DNA of 64,000 nt from Paragordius varius (taxonomy: Eukaryota; Nematomorpha): the NCBI GenBank assembly GCA_964247055.1, contig OZ176054.1, forward strand, positions 13,020,001 through 13,084,000, given 5' to 3'. Position 1 is the first letter of the stretch. Each line of letters opens with the position of its first letter. The position numbers and the translations under genes were made by a program. Of this stretch, positions 38,179 through 50,249 are shown one piece after another. Below the pieces are notes generated by a model. That model saw nothing but the letters and a program-made list of their open reading frames with translations, made no database searches and was not told the DNA's origin.

Positions 38179-38461
38179 CAGTAAAAATTGAATACGGACA
38201 AAACGTAAAAATAAGAGACAGTTTTTTTTCCAACAGTACTTTTTAAAACCTTAATGTTTCCCATATAAGCTACTTAGTTATAATTGTAAAATATAGGATT
38301 GTGTTTGTATTATATATCTTTATTTCACACTTTGCCATTTAAAACAATGAGTTATATGGAAATAAATCAAGATTTAAAAAGTATAGTTGTCTTTTGTGGA
38401 AAAAAGTATTTGTCTTTATATTTTTACGTTTTGTCCTTCCGTATATTTTCAATTTTTACTG
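38179..38461. mobile_element. CAGTAAAAATTG-type MITE (urocanase intron 2, unit 3)
   Basis: Left end CAGTAAAAATTGAATACGGA, right end TTTTCAATTTTTACTG, TA flanks. Ends about 30 bp before exon 3. Confidence 0.85.
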
Positions 38462-38758
38462 TATTTGTAGTTCTTTAATATATATATGATAGAGCATATC
38501 CTATTCAAGAATACCCAGGAAAATTGTTGGAATGCAAAGCTATCATGGCAATGATAATGAACAATTTGGATCCTGACGTGGCTCAGTTCCCTGAAGAGTT
38601 GGTCACCTATGGGTCTAACGGTCAAGTTTTTAGTAATTGGATTCAAGTAATCCATTAAGTTTAAACATTTTATGCATATTTTTACTTAACTAAATATATT
38701 ATTTATATACAAACAATCTCTATTTGCTATTTGAAATATTATATTTAGGTTGGATTTA

Positions 38759-39004
38759 CAATAAAAATTGGAATTATAGAAACAAAATGTAAAAATATAA
38801 AGACAAATATATTTGTTAAAAAGAAAACCATACTTTTTCAAACTCCATTTTTTAAAATATAACTCATTGTTTCAAATTGCAAATTATAAAATTTAGAATT
38901 CTATTTATAACAATTAATAAAGTTTTTAAAAGTATGGTTGTCTTTTAGAAAAATATTTGTCTTTTTATTTTTACGTTTTGTCCGTATAATTTAAGTTTTT
39001 ACTG
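38759..39004. mobile_element. CAGTAAAAATTG-type MITE, unit-3-specific (urocanase intron 3)
   Basis: Ends CAATAAAAATTGGAATTATA and TTTAAGTTTTTACTG. A further decayed left arm lies at about 39142-39310. Unit 2, which shares the rest of this intron, lacks the element. Confidence 0.82.
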
Positions 39005-42000
39005 TATATATATTTAAACATTGTTATGAAACAGCATTAGATATGAGATAGCATTAGGTTGGACTGGTTACGAATGCATTTATGACCATGGTAGCATATA
39101 AAAATAACCATTTTTTGCATACATGTTCACCATATGTTTATTACAGTTAAATGTGAAATTACTCATACAAAACGTAAAAATAAGAACAAATACCTCCTCT
39201 CATTTAAACTATTAAAATATAACTCATTGTTTTGAATTGCAAAGTGTGGAAAGATGTAAATTAGTAACAATAACTATATATTTACATTAAATAAATAATT
39301 CATATAGTGGGATATGTTATAACTGAGCGGTAAATCTAACAAAGAGCCAATTTTTTTGCCCAACCTACTTTTTATAAACTTTTTAAAATAATTATGTGTT
39401 TAACAATTAAGAGCATTAACTTTTAGATAATCTATGTAGAAAATTTTTGGATAGGCCATGCCATAAATATTGTGTTTTATTTCATTTTTTTCACAGTTCC
39501 TTTTAACCATGAAATATTTGTGCGAAATGGACAATTATCAAACCTTAGTGTTATGTTCAGGACATCCGCACGGTTTATTCCCAAACATTTGGAATTATGG
39601 CACATGTGAAAAAACGGGGATATTAGGTAATAAACTCTTTTATAAAATTGACTAAAAATTTATTTTTTTTAATCATTTGAGAATTGCATACGTAATATTT
39701 TTAATTAAAGAAATACCGCCAAGTTATCCGCGTTTGATTATTACAAATGGCGTGGTGCTACCATGTCAGGAACCAGAAAAGCAGCTTGATAGAGCCTACG
39801 TTTCAGATTACGAGCGATTATTTGGTTTGAATGTTAGCCAATATGGACAAATGACAGCAGGGAGTTTTTGTTACATTGGACCTCAGGGTATAGTCCATGG
39901 CACAACTCTAACTTTGCTTAATATAGCTCGAGCAAATTTTGGCGTCCAACATGTGACTGATATGGTGGGTAAGGTAACACATAATATTACATACAATATA
40001 GATACCTTTATAAGTGTGGATTGGAGCCGGAATTGTTTTGGGGTTAAAGAAAATATTTTACTAACGGTTGTAAAATAAAAGTTTTACAAATTTTGAAACT
40101 TAATATTAATAATATGCCTTTTATTTCATTCAAAAAGCAATAGTATATTGTTGTAGATATTATAGAGAGAAAATATTTTGGCCTAAATTATATTTTTACG
40201 GCTATTATTCAGATTCCTATCAAAAAAGTTGAGACATTGGCGGTGTGACCATAATTTTAAAAATCAAAACCATTTATAACCATGGCCAAAATATTTTTAG
40301 CCAAAGGGACAAATCTAATTAAAACTAACGCAAAAAACAGTCAAATCCTTATATATTTTTTAATTTGTATTAAAAATATGAAAAAATCTTTAGGTATTTG
40401 TATCAAGTGGATTGGGAGGAATGAGTGGAGCTCAAGCTAAGGCTTGCAAAATCTTGTCATGTTTCGGGCTAATTGCTGAAGTAAAATTTATTCCCCCTTA
40501 AAAATATATATATTTATATATCATGATAAGTTAACTTAACAAAATTTTAGTCATTTAGTAGATGTTGTATGACTCTTGAGGTAAAATTTATTTTATTAAC
40601 AATATTCATTAGATAAATAGTGTGACAGCGCAAAAAAGATGGAATCAAGGATGGTTAGATGAAGTTAGCGATAACTTGGATTTCTGTATTAACCGAATTC
40701 GACAATATAAACGGGATCTTATAAGCAAATCCATAGCATACTGTGGAAACATTGTGGATATGTGGTATAACTTAATTTTTTCACCCATAAAAAAGTTGTT
40801 CAGTGTTCAGATTGGTATTTATAAATCATTAACAACGATGACAGGAATCGCTTATTAAACGTGTCTTCGTTCATACCTGATTAAAATATATTATTAAATT
40901 TATTGTTTTTAACAAACTAGTAATATTGTTACTCATATATAAGAATATTTTAAATGGTTACATTATATTTTTGGTTAAATTCCCAATCTATTATACATTT
41001 GTGGTGAAGACTGCTTATAACCAATGAGGGCATTCATAAGCGGTCAGAAAGACTATTCACTAAATACATGCATTTTTGTTTTACAGCTAAAAAATAATGT
41101 TTAGGGGAAAATTGGCAGAAATATATGAAGAAACCGGTGAGAAATTGGTCGACTTTGGTTCTGACCAAACCTCTCTCCATAATCTCTACAATGGTGGATA
41201 CTATCCGGTCGGTTATAGCTGGGATGATGCAAATCGATTATTGGCAACAAATCCTGAACGGTTTCAGAGGGAAGTTTGTCAAAGTTTGATACAGCAAGTC
41301 ACGCATATCAATAGGTTTTTTTCTAATCATTATCTAATTTGAAAATTTTATCAAACCAAGTTTATTTCTCCTATTAGATTGACAGAAATGACAGGATTGA
41401 TATTTTTTGATTATGGCAATGCTTTTTTGCTTGAAGCTGCAAAAGCGGGAGCACTAATTTACAAAAATAGCGATATAGCATGCAACAATTTGGGAGAAAT
41501 AAATCAAATTGGCAATTCAGTTGAACGGATATATAGATACCCATCGTATGTGGAAAATGTAATGGGTGAAATGTTTGCATTTGGGTTTGGGCCTTTTCGT
41601 TGGGTATGTATGAGCCAGGATCCGAAAGATCTTGCTTATACCGATAAACTTGCGCTTTCCATCCTTAGGGAGATTGTGAATGAACTAGATTCTAAAATAT
41701 TTGACTGCCAACAAAACCAAGAGCAGAGTCGCAGCAAAGTTGAACTTTATTCCCGAATAAAATCTTATTATGTCGATAATTGTTTTTGGATGGAACACAT
41801 CATTTCTCAACCTGGTGTGGGATACCTGACTGTAGGATCTCTGGCCCGGATCCTTTATTCAGACGTTCAAGGGCGAATACGATTGGCTTGTGCCTTCAAT
41901 AAGGCCATCGCAGATGGGCACATAACGCAACCAATTGTGTGTAGTCGAGACCATCATGATGTTTCGGGGGCTGATAGCCCTTGGCGGGAAACAGCTAACG

Positions 42001-42586
42001 TTCAAGACGGTTCCAACATGTGCATAGACATGTCCATTCAAAATGTCTTGGGAAACGCGGCCAGAGGAGCAACTTGGGTAGCCCTTCACAATGGCGGTGG
42101 GGTTGGTTGGAACCGTGCAAGCAATAATGGATTAGGTCTTGTGCTAGATGGACAACCGGAGACCGAACAACGCATAAAGAATGTTATGATGTGGGATGTA
42201 TTGAATGGTATGGTACGGAGATGTTGGTCTAATGCTTTTAAATATAGCAACAATGAAATTGATTCTCTCTCCGAAAAACGTGGGAAATCATTGCCCTTAG
42301 GTGAGAAAACGACGTATTACAATGATCTCATAAAGAGTTATTTGCAAGAAATTCAAACGGATATCAAGGGCTTAAAAGTAACTTTACCCTTTGGTGAATA
42401 AATCAGAGGAAACTTTTTCAAAAAGATATATGTCTATTTATTTGTTTGTTACAATATATATTATATACGATAATAATTAATTGCCATATTATTATAAATA
42501 CTTTGATGTCATCTATGGGTGATTAAATAATTGACTATAGTTTTTATACTTTTTGCCAAAACCATCACAGATAATTCTTAATAAGA

Positions 42587-43577
42587 TTATGTTTTATTGT
42601 CGAAATGACAATTGTCATATTTGGAATTTTGGCGTGCGACATATTTTTCGAATTGGAGTTTCCAATCAACTATATATTTTGTTTTCCAGTCATTGAAGTG
42701 TGCTTTCCATTGGATTTCTAGATCACTAAGATCTTCTATTGGCAAAAATATAAGACAATATGTGTAAAAATATCAAACGAAACGGTTAATCGAATCTGAT
42801 TTTATAATAATATCGATTTACGTGTAGCTAAAGCAAGATCGGGCATAAATTCATTCCAAAATGCGCACTCTTTAATACGCGGACCTCGACCAACGTCAAA
42901 GGCATCGATTGCAATATTCAAATATTCCCTATTATGGGCAGTGTGTATGGGCCATTGTATATCGGACCAGGTTCCATCATCATTTATGTTTGGATTTCTA
43001 TTTTTTGCAGAAAAACGAAGGATAAATTGAAAATCTTGTATAAAAGTTTATAAATTAATATTAAATGTGTGAAAATTCATATTTGTCTCTGATTAATTTA
43101 CCCAGTTTTAGCAAAATTGGTCCAAATCGCATCATGAGCCAGCTTAGTTCAATTTCTTTGGGTTGATATCCCTTTGCAGGATCTAACGGTTCCCCAAATA
43201 TGTAATTGATTTCATCGGCATGCATGACGCCCATCCAAGAGGGCCAGGGGTGAGTCGATGATCTGTGAGTATAATAGTACTTGAACACATTTGCACCAGA
43301 TTGGGCGTAGATGAAGGCGCCCATATTGACCCCACAGGTAAAGTAATAATCACCGACACTTTTGTCGAACGCATCTAACATTTTCTTGGGGTCTGAGGGA
43401 TCCTCCCAATGCGTATACTCATAGAGTATGGCTTTACGACCAATTTGATTGAATTGCGGAAATAATTCGGGTAAGGCTTTAGCAAAGCGTGTCGATCGAC
43501 GGTAACCGCCTTTTCTAACGGGATAAAAAGATTAGTTAGCTGATAAATGTTAAAATATGTGCCCTCGTCGAAATTTT
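42587..43577 (-). pseudogene. Acetylcholinesterase 3' fragment, unit 3
   Basis: Truncated exon 43577-43102 plus 42997-42822 and 42735-42587, with the same breakpoint as units 1 and 2. Two single-base losses shift the frame: one around 43485 (AFAKALPEL region) and one around 43125 (MRFWTNFAK region). The downstream two exons, including the tetramerisation tail, are open. Intron 2 of the fragment resembles that of unit 4, not of units 1 and 2. Confidence 0.88.
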
Positions 43578-44375
43578 ATATGGGTCTCCGCAACTCAGAG
43601 ATTTTAAGTTAAAATTAAATCTTATATTTCATAAAGTATTTTTTATATAATTTAAAGCGTTTTTAATATTCCTTGTCAGTATTTGAGAATCATAAATTAG
43701 AATTAAGTAAGAATACAAATGTATTTTTAATAATCTAATTATATCTATATATTTAAAGACAAAGGAAGATCTATATTAAAATTAATTCAATCTCTGTGAT
43801 ATTCGATAATTATTTTTAACAAAAAAAAAATTTATATAGCAATATAATAAATAAATTTTGGCAATTATTATTGTGGTGCACATTTCTTATTTATAGTTGC
43901 GTATGAAAAGAATAAAAAATGTATTAAAAAACAAAGGAATATTTATAGGTTTATTTAATTAGGGTTGTTTGTCAAAAAAACATTTTATTATTCTTTTCTG
44001 GACTAATGCCATACGCTACTGTATGTATGCACAACATTACATATTCGCTTAAATTATATTTTTTGTATTGTTTGTTAAATATGGCACGTGTGGGTCCTTT
44101 AAAGCAATTTTTTACCTGTACATTTTTTTGATGAGACTTCTGGAATAAAATATTATTGATTATCAATTTTAGAAGTCATTGAGTCAATAAAAGTTATAAA
44201 ATCAAAATATATCTATACATTGTTTTTACACACCTGTTACAATACAAAGTGTTTGTGTATGATTTGGTGTTAAAAATATAATGGAAATGTTTCAAAATCA
44301 AGAATTTTTTTAAACAATAATTTTATTTATTTTCAATTACATCACAGAATAGAGGACATTAAATGGATCCATAAT
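43578..44375. other. Inter-unit spacer 3/4
   Basis: Spacer of about 800 bp. It holds the common junction sequence at 43578, a shortened CAGTAGCG-type MITE (43894-44021) and the GGCACGTGTGGG block near 44080. No gene is seen. Confidence 0.7.
43894..44021. mobile_element. CAGTAGCG-type MITE in spacer 3/4, shortened
   Basis: Same site as the copy at 30334, with internal losses after GTTGCGTATG. The right end GCCATACGCTACTG is intact. Confidence 0.7.
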
Positions 44376-44646
44376 TCAATCATTAGAGTTTTGTGGCCTA
44401 AAACAAATGCATAAATTTGTCATGAAGGGTGATGTGTTTGATTTAGTTTTCGATTTTTTGACATTTTTATCGTTGTTTTCTCCAAATTGATGTTTGGAGC
44501 TTTCTGGAGGAGTCTTGAACTTAACGCGTGATCCAATATTATCTTCTTGACTATAAAAGATTCAAAAAAAATCCCATAAAATTAGAGATCGGTACCGTTA
44601 TGAACCAATACACGGTTTTTGGATTTTCAAATATAGCTTTATTTTA

Positions 44647-44905
44647 CAGTAAAAAATGAGATTATACGGACAAAATGTAATAAATAAATAGACAAATGTT
44701 TTTTTTTCAAAAAACCGCTGTACTTTTTTAAACTTTATTTTTTTTAATATAATCCATTGTAATTGAAAAGTATGAAATGTAGATAAAATTAAAAACAACA
44801 ATCAATTAATGTTTAAAATTTTAATTTAATAATTTATGTAGAAAAATTAGGGTTTACAAAAGTATGGTTCTTTTTACAAAAAAGCTTGTTTTTGTATTTT
44901 TACTG
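44647..44905. mobile_element. CAGTAAAAATTG-type MITE (CK1 intron 5, unit 4)
   Basis: Left end CAGTAAAAAATGAGATTATA, right end TATTTTTACTG. It lacks the inner insert found in units 2 and 3. Confidence 0.8.
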
Positions 44906-46448
44906 TTATTAGGCTATAAATAAATCTAAAGAACAACCATTTTTGGCAAAACTATTCTGAATCTCATAAAAATCTCAAACAGAATAAAAGTCAATTAATT
45001 ACATTTATACATTTTGAAATGACATAAAAAATGTGTTTCAATAAGTATATTTCACTTTCCAGCTTATACTTTGGAGGTAGAAAAGGCGTTTTCGGATGTG
45101 TTTTTTAATTATACCACTGAAAAATTAAGGTAACCTCTAAAATTAAACAAAATGCGATTCTACTAGTGCATCAATCAAATAGATTGGGTGCGATTGCTAA
45201 ATTTTAACCTTATACCATTCGTTTAAAATAATGGAGTTAAGAACATGACTTTATTTAAATCATTATTAATAATTGCTATTTTCTCCATATTCTCATTTTT
45301 TCAATATTCACGTCCATTTCTATCAATTTTAATAAAACTAATCCCCTTTACAAAATATAAGCATTTATGAATTCGCACCTTAGCTCATCACTTTTGATTG
45401 GATTGTAGGAGGGAAATCCTGATTCGAGTCCCCCACCCACACTCCGATCTAACATAACAGCCCTTGAAGTGAAATCTTCGAATCCGTCTTCTTTAGCATG
45501 CATTTTCTGTTGCTGTTGTTGCCTTTTATTGGCAAAAAATTCCATGTAATTTTCATCATGTCCAACCATATTGTTGTCTACATTATTCATGTTTTGCCCG
45601 ATTAAATTTTTATTTGCAGGTGCTACTGGCCATGCTAAATCACTCGATGCCGATTGGCCTATTCGTTTTTCATCTAAACCCTGTTTTTATAAAATTTTCT
45701 ATAGTTAATTATTCTATAATTACCTTAATTAGATAATAGGATATAATTGTTTTATAAGTTGGAAAGCAAAGTGTTCAGATAGGTTTAGTTAGAGATTGGA
45801 TATATTAGTGTACCCTAGTTTACAGACTATTAAGTTGAGAGTTTTATTTTAAAATAGAAAAAATATCAAAGCAGGGCTTCGAACTAGAATTACATGAAAT
45901 CACCCGGGGCCTGACTTTTCAACAGTAACAGGTTTCGTTGGGTTCAGGATTCACCCCGGTTTCCTATTTAAATTGGTTCTAGTTTCACTTTTTTTTGAAC
46001 CGGTTCGAAGCCCTGATTAAAGGCTTTTTTCTGCCTACCACATTTTGCATATCTTGTTTCACATCATCGGCATAGTAATAGGCAGAAGAAGAAATGTTTG
46101 ATGATTTTGGTTCCATATTGCTTGTCGATATTTCTGGCGAGGGTGGCAATTTCCCACTCCAATCAATCATGTAATCATATTCCCAACCATAATTTTGCAA
46201 TAATGTTTCAAATAACTCTTTAAGGTAGGCATAATCTGGCGTTTCGACAAAATCAAGGCCTCTGGCATACCGAACCAAAATTTTGAATTCTTCGGGCAAA
46301 CCCGAACATAGGGTATCGGGATCAATATCCCTTTTCATTTCAGCAATCTTACGGTACTTTTATTTGGAGGATTCGGTTTTGATCAACTTTAAGCCTGGAC
46401 TTGTGGATATTGCATCAAAAATATATATTAGATTTTGGATAAATTTTA

Positions 46449-46711
46449 CAGTAAAAATTGAAATTATACGGACAAAACCCAAAAATATATAGACCAATAT
46501 ATTTTTTAAAAGACAGTCACTTTTTAATCTTGAATTTGTAAATTTTATAATAATTGTTAAAGATTGCAAAGTATGATATAAAAATATATATTGATAACAC
46601 AATCAATTACAATTTTCATATTTTATATATAAATAATTTATAAAATTTATAGATTTATAAAAGAATGGTTGTTATTTTTACATTTTGTCCGTATAATTTC
46701 AGTTTTAACTG
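46449..46711. mobile_element. CAGTAAAAATTG-type MITE (CK1 intron 3, unit 4)
   Basis: Left end CAGTAAAAATTGAAATTATA, right end TTTCAGTTTTAACTG, TA flanks. Confidence 0.85.
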
Positions 46712-46945
46712 TATATGAATAAATATTTACCTTGCCAAGGTAAGGAACCCTTTAGAAAATATAGGAACATGTAGGCAAGTCCTTCAAGATCATCCCTTCG
46801 ACTCTGTTCTATTCCAAAATGAGTGTTAACGGACATATATCGGGCAGTTTCAGTCAAGGGTTTCTGTTCACGGTACTTTATGTGTTTACCTGATATATGA
46901 TTAGAGTTGACAATAAAATTTAAATTTTTGTTTCATTAAAAAGTT

Positions 46946-47215
46946 AAGTAAAAATTCAAATTAAACAGACAAAAACGTAAAAATATAAGGACAAATTTAT
47001 ATTTCAAAAGACAACCATAATCTTTTAAAATTGTGATTTTTCCTACAAAAAACTATTTTATTAAATATAAAATAATAACTGTGTATCTATTTTAACGTCT
47101 CTATTTGAGTTTTCGTGGTTTAAAACAATGAGTTATATTCGAAAAAATCAAGGGTTAAAAAAGCTTGGTTATTTTTTGAAATTACGTTTTGTCCGCATAC
47201 TTATTTCACTTTTGC
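46946..47215. mobile_element. CAGTAAAAATTG-type MITE, eroded ends (CK1 intron 2, unit 4)
   Basis: Left arm AAGTAAAAATTCAAATTAAA. The right end is altered (CTTTTGCTCT). Same site as in the other units. Confidence 0.7.
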
Positions 47216-47596
47216 TCTAAATTTTGTATAAATTTATACCATTTTTATCGATGTATTCTTTGGCTAATCCAAAATCAACGACCCATATAATTCCTTCAGT
47301 GGCGCTAGCCCGCTTCCCAATCAAAAAATTTTCGGGTTTCACATCCCGATAAACCAAACCATAGTAATGTATAAATTCGATTCGATTTATCAATTGTAGA
47401 GCAATCATAATCACCGTTTTAAGACTAAACTGTTTATTGCAATACAGGAATAGATCTTGCAGACTGGGTCCTAACAAGTCCATCACCATAACGCGATAGG
47501 ATCCACAGTGACCAAAATAATATACGCGGGGTATACCTTCGGCATATATTCCATACCTAAAAATATAAATTGTTAAGAAAAAAACAGTCCAAATTA

Positions 47597-47838
47597 CAGT
47601 AAAAAATAAATTAGAAAATCGACGATTAAAAAAGACTACCAACCGCCATACTTTTCCTTAGTTTTTTTAATACTTAGAGTTTTGGGCAGTTGAAATTTGG
47701 AATAGAAATGTAAATTAGTAACACTCTCAATCATCCATGAAAATCTTAACAATTAGGCTGTACAGCAAATACTAAGGCTTAAAATATATGTCTGTCTTTA
47801 CAAAAAAATATTTTTGTCACTTTTTATTTTTTAATGTG
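47597..47838. mobile_element. CAGTAAAAATTG-type MITE, degenerate (CK1 intron 1, unit 4)
   Basis: Left end CAGTAAAAAATAAATTAGAA. The right end is eroded near TTTTTTAATGTG. Confidence 0.6.
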
Positions 47839-48243
47839 AATAGAAATCCAAAATTTTCAATTATTTCTGCAAGTTATTACGTAAGGTAATACCTTTCATC
47901 CTGGTGCAGTCGACTATATAATTCATATTCCCGTTTTAGTTGAGGGATTTCCGCATTTCCTGCCTCAATTTTTATGGCAGCTACTGTTTGTAGCTATATG
48001 GATACAATATCGAAGTTCACCGAACGTACCCAATCCAATATGCTGAGCAATTTGATATAGCTTTGGGTTATTTTTTATGTTGATGCCGTTTGATTTGGAA
48101 AAACGATCAACACCAACTATACGACCCTGTAATTTGTCTTTTCCGCCATCATGGTGCGTTTCTGAAGAATTGATATTAACGCTATTATTGGAATGCTTAA
48201 CCCTTATGTTGGAATAAGGGTCTTCGGTTTTCCCAGGACTCAT

Positions 48244-48820
48244 TATTAGAAATATTTAATTTTATCGATTACACATTAGGGTTCAAGTTAATGAATCTTA
48301 TTTCAAAAAATTTTATTTTCTTAAACAGAAAACTTAGGGGCCCGAAAAAAAGTTTTTTGCCAAATGAAAAATAAATTATAATATTACTAATAAAAATCAC
48401 ACTAATATCAGTTATAGTAAAAAAGAAATCATTTAATTTAACAATAATGCTATGCCGCGGTTTTAACAATCACGTAATTTGATTTTGTGATACATTTTTA
48501 TTATATGCTTTATTTTTTTTATATTTATTTTGGATTTGATATTTTCACTTATTTTTAAAAGCGTATCTATTCATAAAATTGATCATATAGGTAGACCTTA
48601 ACCTTCTTATTTATTTATATATCAATAAATATAAATAGTTACTTTTTCATTTGTGTAATGTATTAAAAGAATATATATATATAATTTTGGGTATTTGGTA
48701 TTCTTTTGACGATTATGGTGTTATTTGATATTCAAGAAATAATGGCGATAGAATACCAGATATATAGATGCTTTAAATATTAATCACTTATAATCGGCCT
48801 CATAGATATTTGGAAAATTT

Positions 48821-48856
<36 letters not shown>

Positions 48857-50249
48857 TGATTATGGCGCTTTTAGTTTGGTTACGAGTTATTTAACAGAGT
48901 GTATGATTTTTTTCATACCCAAAATAAAAAATCGAAAATTTCACACAAATTATGTTATCCACTTATTGGGATATGGAAGTAGAAAATGGAGGTTCTACAA
49001 ACATAAAAGAGCTAGGTATAAGTTTTTTTGCATAATTAAATAATTTTGTATTACTTTGCTTTCGAAACAATAAATTTAGCAATGAGGGCCACAGTTAACA
49101 ATTTGAAAATAAACTTAGCATAGTGAGAGAACTTTACATCATTTACATTTTTTCATACACTTTAACATCGCTATTGTATATTCGTTTCCATTCTTTACAA
49201 AAATAATAAATAATCCTTTTACAATGTGAGTAAGAAGAACGAAAAAAGTGATACTTGCCTAACATTTTTATTTCGTGCCTCAAAATGCGAAACATGAAAT
49301 GAAGTTGTAAAAGAGAGGTGTGGTTTCAAAAAAAATTTTTTTAACCTAATTTGATTACTAATGTTAATAGGTGATAAGTAATATAATAAATTCCCGTATA
49401 ATTTTTCATTACGTACATTACATAATGGTTTATCACTAGGGGTTGAATCGAGCATCATAGCGCAAATGGTAAAATATCAAATTAAAATTCCAAAAAGAAA
49501 AAGAGTGATATATTTTATATATCTCTGCTTGAGCTAGCCCACATGAAGAAAAAAGGATTTTTAACAATATAAAATGGTGTGTATAATTTGAGTTATTTAA
49601 TGAGAAAATTTCATCCAATTTTAAAGGATTCGGACATAATAGTTTTCGATTAATTGTTCATCGCCCAATTTAATGGGGCTAAATTTTTCCAAGGCAGTCT
49701 CTATCTAAAAGGTCAAATTATTAGAAAATCATCATATTTAAGCGATCTATATTTACACTCACTTAATAAGTCCAATTTAATTTGGACAATAAGTACTTAA
49801 ACCGAAGCCCGTGAGCGCCATACGGCCCTAAAAGTGCTTTTTAATGGCCTCAATTAATTTTTTTGCTTCTATAAATGTTACAAATATGTCAAGCAGCTAT
49901 AAATTTTATCGGTATGAATGTACAGTAACGGCCTTTGAGACAAGATAAATATTTTTTTCGGCCCTCTATTTTTTGGTGATTTCACTGATTTCGAAGTTAT
50001 CCGATGAAATATTGTTTTTGTATTAATTTTACACAAAAAACAAAAATCATCAATCACCATCATATATCCGACTGAATATATCAATTATAGTTGGTAAATT
50101 GTTAATCAAGGGATTATATTATATTATTCATTTATATATGGTATAATAACTTATACTAAATAAGACCTTTAAAATATTAGCCATATGGCAAGTTTTTTAA
50201 AATAAAACTTAAATAGTTAAAACTTTTTTTTACAATTTTTTATGTGAAA
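48244..50249. promoter_or_regulatory. Divergent CK1/urocanase intergenic region, unit 4
   Basis: Same divergent region, with a (TA)n run at about 48824-48854. It drives the only intact urocanase on its right; on its left is the dead CK1 copy. Confidence 0.5.
48824..48854. repeat. (TA)n microsatellite
   Basis: TA run in the divergent intergenic region of unit 4, at about the same place as in unit 3. Confidence 0.88.

Larger units (their letters stand above)
36853..42401 (+). pseudogene. Urocanate hydratase gene, unit 3 (frameshift in exon 1)
   Basis: Exons 36853-36988, 37951-38081, 38493-38646, 39497-39626, 39711-39973, 40394-40480, 40613-40764, 41105-41314 and 41378-42401. The ATG is present, but two bases are missing in exon 1 (PPYNAI at about 36919, where sisters read PPYNEKSIS), giving an early stop. 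All other exons join in frame with the full set of urocanase motifs. Exon 8 has NLYNGGYYP where the others have NPYNGGYYP. Intron 7 is about 340 bp here but only about 80 in units 1, 2 and 4, because of a unit-specific insertion right behind an altered splice donor. A product would need initiation downstream of the frameshift. Confidence 0.84.
30027..43577. repeat. Tandem unit 3
   Basis: Third copy (about 13.55 kb) between identical AChE breakpoints. It carries an intact CK1 frame and a urocanase frame-shifted in exon 1. Unit-specific changes are a MITE at 38759-39004 in urocanase intron 3 and an insertion of about 260 bp in urocanase intron 7. Confidence 0.92.
44376..48243 (-). pseudogene. 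Casein kinase 1 gamma-like gene, unit 4 (broken)
   Basis: All six exons are recognisable: 48243 to about 47887, 47556-47240, 46889-46731, 46394-46039, 45680-45379 and 44550-44376. Two lesions kill it. In exon 1, two bases are missing around 47983 next to the ATP-binding lysine (sister reading [10 protein letters not shown]), which shifts the frame and stops it soon after. In exon 4 a CAA codon (Gln before KYRKIAE in the sisters) reads TAA near 46361. The glycine loop is also altered (IGLGTFG). Splice borders and the downstream exons are otherwise open, including the NLCICF tail, so the decay looks recent. It faces urocanase copy 4, the one intact urocanase, across the divergent promoter region. 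Confidence 0.87.

Noticed and set aside
49878-50084. Small ORFs in the divergent intergenic regions
   Set aside because: They are not conserved in frame between the four units, are AT-driven and have no recognisable domain.
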